Below the pieces are notes generated by a model. It had not been told where the DNA came from. It did not search any database and saw only the letters and a program-made list of their open reading frames with translations. From an uncultured Aquincola sp. (GTDB taxonomy: Bacteria > Pseudomonadota > Gammaproteobacteria > Burkholderiales > Burkholderiaceae): DNA of 8,918 nt. The stretch lies in the NCBI GenBank assembly GCA_937883885.1, contig CAKZXL010000829.1, positions 1 through 8,918 of the forward strand, read 5' to 3'. The position numbers were made by a program, and so were the translations under genes. Each line of letters starts with the position of its first letter. Positions within the stretch are counted from its first letter, which is position 1. Positions 6,135 to 8,918 of this stretch are shown one piece after another.

Positions 6135-7091
6135 ATGAACCTGACGCTTCGCCAACTGCGCTACTTCGTCGAGATCGCCCGCAGCGGCAGCCTGTCGCGG
6201 GCCGCGTCGCACCTCAACGTGGCGCAGCCCGCGCTCAGCCAGAACCTGGCGGCGCTGGAGGGCGACCTGGGTGCCAGGCTGTTCGAGCGGCATGCCCGCG
6301 GGGTGGCCTTGTCGCCTGCCGGCGAGCGGCTGTATGAACGCGCGCTGATCCTGCTGGCCGGCATCGACGGGCTGAAGGACGAGGTGGCCGGCCGCGATGC
6401 GGCGCCGGCCGGGGCGGTGCGGGTGTCGCTGGCCGGGTCCTTGTCAACGGTGCTGGTGGCGCCGCTGCTGCAGCAGGTGGCCGCGCGCTTTCCCGCCATC
6501 ACGCTGACGGTGCTGGAAGGCGTGTCGTCCGAGTCGCGATTGCAGGTGGAGTCGGGCCAGGCGCAGCTGGCCTTGATGCCCAACCCGTCCGAGCTGCAGG
6601 GCATGGGCGCGCTGCCGCTGTTGGAAGAGCGCTTCGTGCTCATCGGCGCGCCTGCACAGCTCAGCGGCACGCCAGCCGCCTGGCCGCTGGCCGAGGTGCT
6701 GCAGCGCCCGCTGGCCCAGCCCGACCGCGCGCACGACCTGCGCAAGGTCATCGAGCGCGAGGCCGCCACCGCGGGGCTGGCGCCGGACGTGCGCTACGAG
6801 CTCAACAGCCCCGCGATGCTCATCGCCGTGGTCAAGGCCGGTCTGGCGCTGGCCCTGGTGCCGGCCACCATCTGCGAAGAGGCACTGGCGGCCGGCTCCA
6901 TCGTCTCGCGCGACGTGGTGGCCCCGGCGCTCACGCGCGTGCAGGCGCTGGTCTGGCGGGAGGACCGGCCGCTGGCCCCGGCCGCCGCAGCCGTGCGCGA
7001 CACGCTGGTGGACGTGATGGCCGCGCTGCTGGCCGATGGCCGGCTGACGGGCCGCTGGCTGGGGCCTGAACCGAGCCATCGCATTCGCTGA
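6135..7091 (+). CDS. LysR-type transcriptional regulator
   Basis: A 318-residue DNA-binding regulator of normal family length. The N-terminal winged helix-turn-helix spans about residues 3-62 (LRQLRYFVEIARSGSLSRAA, then VAQPALSQNLAALE and LGARLFER), followed by a linker helix to about 88 and the effector-binding domain of two alpha/beta lobes (about 90-300; RVSLAGSLSTVLVAPLL opens it). The start of the HTH and the VAQPALSQ recognition helix resemble the Nac/CbbR-like branch, but that is not enough to name the ligand. ATG 6135 was chosen because the HTH begins three residues later as in the family; the frame is open further upstream but that peptide (YPHGRSP and similar) looks non-coding. No strong Shine-Dalgarno is present. 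It precedes the sulfatase gene by 103 bp on the same strand and is the likely regulator of that operon, with a co-metabolite derived from the sulfatase/oxidoreductase substrate as possible effector (inference). Confidence 0.95.
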   Translation: MNLTLRQLRYFVEIARSGSLSRAASHLNVAQPALSQNLAALEGDLGARLFERHARGVALSPAGERLYERALILLAGIDGLKDEVAGRDAAPAGAVRVSLAGSLSTVLVAPLLQQVAARFPAITLTVLEGVSSESRLQVESGQAQLALMPNPSELQGMGALPLLEERFVLIGAPAQLSGTPAAWPLAEVLQRPLAQPDRAHDLRKVIEREAATAGLAPDVRYELNSPAMLIAVVKAGLALALVPATICEEALAAGSIVSRDVVAPALTRVQALVWREDRPLAPAAAAVRDTLVDVMAALLADGRLTGRWLGPEPSHRIR

Positions 7092-7115
7092 CACCTCGTC
7101 AGTCGCAAACAGTAT
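7088..7115 (+). promoter_or_regulatory. Candidate LysR box with overlapping sulfatase promoter
   Basis: CTGAC (7088-7092) and GTCAG (7098-7102) form a perfect dyad across the LysR stop codon. Its TGAC-N5-GTCA core has T7089 and A7101 separated by eleven bases, the T-N11-A spacing of LysR-family boxes. The same stretch provides CTGACA (7088-7093; five of six matches to a -35) and, 16 bp later, CAGTAT (7110-7115; three of six, with the key A and final T). A transcript from here would start near 7122 with a leader of about 70 bases to the sulfatase ATG. A dyad lying on the -35 would fit direct control by the upstream regulator. An alternative is a small hairpin at the end of the LysR gene. Confidence 0.35.
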
Positions 7116-7194
7116 TGGTGCAGCCCGGGTCCGCTGGCCACACTGCCCTGCAGCAGCGTGGCATGTCGACCGCGCATCCGCAGGAGACAAGGCC

Positions 7195-8646
7195 ATGGCC
7201 GCACGCAATGTCGTCGTCATCATGTCCGACGAGCACGACCCCCGCATGATGGGCTGCTCGGGGCATCCGTTCATCCGCACGCCGCACCTCGATGCGCTGG
7301 CCGCACGTGGTCAGCGCTTTCCCAACGCCTACACGCCCAGCCCCATCTGCGTGCCGGCGCGGGCCGCATTTGCCACAGGGCTGCGGGTGCACGATCTGCG
7401 GCTGTGGGACAACGCGATGCCGTACACCGGGGCCCAGCGCGGCTGGGGCCATGTGCTGCAGGACCACGGCGTGCGCGTGGAAAGCGTGGGCAAGCTGCAC
7501 TACCGCAGCGTGGAAGACCCGGCCGGCTTTGACGCCGAGCACCTGCCCATGCACGTGGTCGGCGGGCACGGCATGGTGTGGGCCTCGATCCGCGATCCGT
7601 ACCGGCCGCGCACCGAAGGCCCGCGCATGCTGGGCGAACGCATCGGGCCCGGCGAATCCTCCTACACCCAGTACGACCGCTCGGTGACCGAGCGCACCGT
7701 GGCCTGGCTGAAGGAGGCCGCGCAGCGCCAGCGCGACGACCAGGGCCGCTTCGTGCTGTACGTGGGCCTGGTGGCGCCGCACTTTCCGCTGGTGGTGCCG
7801 CAGGCCTGGTACGACCTGTACCCGGTGGACACGCTGCCCGAGCCCAAGCTGACCGCGGCCACCGGCTACCGCCGGCATCCGTGGGTGCAGGCCTATTGCG
7901 ACTTCATGCCCTCGGAAGAAGTGTTTGCCGATGCCGACGAGCGCCGCCGCGCCTTTGCGGCCTACTACGGCCTGTGCAGCTGGCTGGACCACAACGTGGG
8001 CCAGATCCTGGCCGCGCTGGACGACACCGGCCTGGCCGCCGACACCCACGTGGTCTACACCTCCGACCACGGCGACAACCTGGGCGCCCGTGGCGTGTGG
8101 GGCAAGTCCACGCTGTACGAAGAAAGCGTGAAGGTGCCGATGCTGCTGGCCGGCCCCGGGGTGGCCCCCGGTGTGTGCGACACGCCGGTGGACCTGCTGG
8201 ACCTGTTTCCCACCATCTTGGAAGGCGCCGGCATCGATCCCGCGCCGGAGATGGCACAGCGCCCCGGCCGCTCGCTGTTCCAGCTGGCCCGCGCGCCGGT
8301 GCAGGCGCAGCGCCCCATCGTCAGCGAGTACCACGCCGCCGGCAGCAACAGCGCGGCCTTCATGCTGCGCATCGGCCGCTGGAAGTACCACCACTACGTG
8401 AGCTTCCGGCCCGAGCTGTTCGACCTGCAGCAAGACCCCGAAGAACTTAACGACCTGGCCGCCGATCCTGCCCATGCCCAGGTGCTGGCCGACATGGCCG
8501 CGGCCCTGCGCCGCATGCTCGACCCCGAGGCGGTGGACCGCCTGGCCAAGGCCGACCAGGCCGCGCTGATCGACCGCCATGGCGGCGCCGACGCCGCGCA
8601 CCGGCTGGGCTCTTCCACCTCCACGCCCGCGCCGGTGGCCGCATGA
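7195..8646 (+). CDS. Cytoplasmic Cys-type sulfatase (alkaline phosphatase superfamily)
   Basis: A 483-residue hydrolase of sulfate esters, or possibly phosphate/phosphonate monoesters, using a formylglycine made from C52 in C-V-P-A-R (52-56), inside SPICVPARAAFATG. Other active-site residues visible: D12 (SDEHD) for metal, K100 and H102 (GKLHY), H196 (APHFP), D291 and H292 (TSDHGDNLG) for metal, and K304 (WGKST). These and their spacing resemble the choline-sulfatase/phosphonate-monoester-hydrolase branch, but the C-terminus lacks the choline-sulfatase signature tail, so that substrate is not supported. There is no signal peptide, so it acts in the cytoplasm and its substrate must be imported. 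ATG 7195 is preceded by AGGAG (7182-7186) at ideal spacing and the first strand starts at residue 5. The stop codon overlaps the next start (ATGA, 8643-8646), indicating translational coupling with the FAD-dependent oxidoreductase. Valine at the second motif position is less usual than Ser/Thr/Ala. No maturation enzyme is in the window. Confidence 0.92.
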   Translation: MAARNVVVIMSDEHDPRMMGCSGHPFIRTPHLDALAARGQRFPNAYTPSPICVPARAAFATGLRVHDLRLWDNAMPYTGAQRGWGHVLQDHGVRVESVGKLHYRSVEDPAGFDAEHLPMHVVGGHGMVWASIRDPYRPRTEGPRMLGERIGPGESSYTQYDRSVTERTVAWLKEAAQRQRDDQGRFVLYVGLVAPHFPLVVPQAWYDLYPVDTLPEPKLTAATGYRRHPWVQAYCDFMPSEEVFADADERRRAFAAYYGLCSWLDHNVGQILAALDDTGLAADTHVVYTSDHGDNLGARGVWGKSTLYEESVKVPMLLAGPGVAPGVCDTPVDLLDLFPTILEGAGIDPAPEMAQRPGRSLFQLARAPVQAQRPIVSEYHAAGSNSAAFMLRIGRWKYHHYVSFRPELFDLQQDPEELNDLAADPAHAQVLADMAAALRRMLDPEAVDRLAKADQAALIDRHGGADAAHRLGSSTSTPAPVAA

Positions 8647-8918
8647 CCGCCCCGGCGCTGATGGGAACCGCCATCGACGAGCGCTACCTGCGCGACTGGA
8701 GCGGCCTGGTCGGCGGGCCACCCGCCGAGCTGCACCGCCCGCTTGATACCGAAGCCGTCGCCGCCATCGTGCGGCGCTGCGCAGCCGAGGGCCGGCGCAT
8801 CACCGTGCAGGGCGGCATGACCGGCCTGGCCGGCGGCGCGGTGCCCGACGCAGGCGACGTCGTCATCAACCTCGAGCGCATGAACACCATCGAGGAGGTG
8901 GATGCGCTGGAAGGCGTC
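8643..8918 (+). CDS. FAD-binding oxidoreductase, GlcD / D-2-hydroxyacid dehydrogenase-like (3' end missing)
   Basis: The first 92 codons of a VAO/PCMH-fold flavoenzyme; the rest lies beyond the right edge. Residues 28-50 (AELHRPLDTEAVAAIVRRCA) are the family's opening beta-alpha unit, where substrates are typically channelled by 'RP.d..eVa.iv..c'. The FAD-pyrophosphate loop is QGGMTGLAGGAVP at about 57-69, matching the QGG.TGL.GG pattern of D-2-hydroxyglutarate and D-lactate dehydrogenase relatives, followed by VVINLERMNTIEEVD. Members oxidise 2-hydroxyacids to 2-oxoacids and pass electrons to a cytochrome, quinone or flavoprotein. The start is set by the ATGA overlap with the sulfatase stop and by the usual N-terminal length; GGTGG just upstream is a weak ribosome site, consistent with coupling. 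Substrate is inferred to be linked to the sulfatase product. Family call is good, exact substrate unknown. Confidence 0.88.
   Translation, partial: MTAPALMGTAIDERYLRDWSGLVGGPPAELHRPLDTEAVAAIVRRCAAEGRRITVQGGMTGLAGGAVPDAGDVVINLERMNTIEEVDALEGV

Noticed and set aside
5606..6337. A 243-codon plus-strand open frame over the region between the RRM gene and lysR
   Set aside because: It crosses the RRM start, the small minus-strand gene and the lysR HTH in another frame, with no motif and no ribosome site; the stretch is better explained by the opposite-strand genes and control region.
7195..8646. Naming the sulfatase betC (choline sulfatase)
   Set aside because: Active-site layout is similar but the characteristic choline-sulfatase C-terminal tail is not present and no choline/betaine genes are nearby.
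7099..8721. A 540-codon minus-strand open frame opposite the sulfatase
   Set aside because: The plus-strand frame carries complete sulfatase active-site motifs; the antisense product has no recognisable domain.
1..8918. CRISPR arrays, tRNA/rRNA genes, insertion-sequence ends or attachment sites
   Set aside because: No regularly spaced repeats, cloverleaf sequences, transposase motifs or terminal inverted repeats were found by reading both strands.

Overview
The window is very GC-rich (by eye close to 70%) with strong G/C bias at third codon positions. Protein families and codon habit suggest a betaproteobacterium of the order Burkholderiales (Rubrivivax/Leptothrix/Ideonella-like), but there is no rRNA or tRNA to confirm this. 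I see no mobile element, CRISPR array, tRNA or integrase.

Region 1 (1-5234, + strand) is a signalling pair. The first gene, cut by the left window edge, encodes a membrane protein with an extracytoplasmic CHASE2 sensor domain, a transmembrane bundle and a cytoplasmic class III nucleotide cyclase. A 64-bp gap holding a strong hairpin separates it from a 1075-codon gene for a large, unnamed membrane protein. That protein has one N-terminal membrane anchor, a roughly 590-residue probably periplasmic part with features of a type I periplasmic-binding-protein fold, and a C-terminal part with about seven or eight membrane helices and no recognisable output domain. This pair is the best candidate here for an undescribed system: a ligand-sensing membrane protein next to a cyclase.

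Region 2 (5235-6134) holds two small minus-strand genes: an RRM-type RNA-binding protein of the short 'cold-inducible Rbp' kind and, upstream of it, a 69-residue protein I cannot name. The RRM gene converges on the big membrane gene across a hairpin. The roughly 220-bp region upstream of the small gene contains a dyad, a good minus-strand -10 hexamer inside that dyad, and a terminator-like hairpin followed by a T-rich tract, so the small gene may have an attenuated leader or the leader may be a separate short RNA.

Region 3 (6135-8918, + strand) is a LysR-type regulator followed by a catabolic pair. The pair is a cytoplasmic Cys-type sulfatase (C-V-P-A-R nucleophile motif) whose stop codon overlaps (ATGA) the start of an FAD-linked 2-hydroxyacid dehydrogenase-like gene, which runs off the right edge. 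A dyad with T-N11-A spacing straddles the LysR stop codon and coincides with a plausible sulfatase promoter. The inferred theme is LysR-controlled use of a sulfate (or phospho/phosphono) ester whose product is then oxidised.
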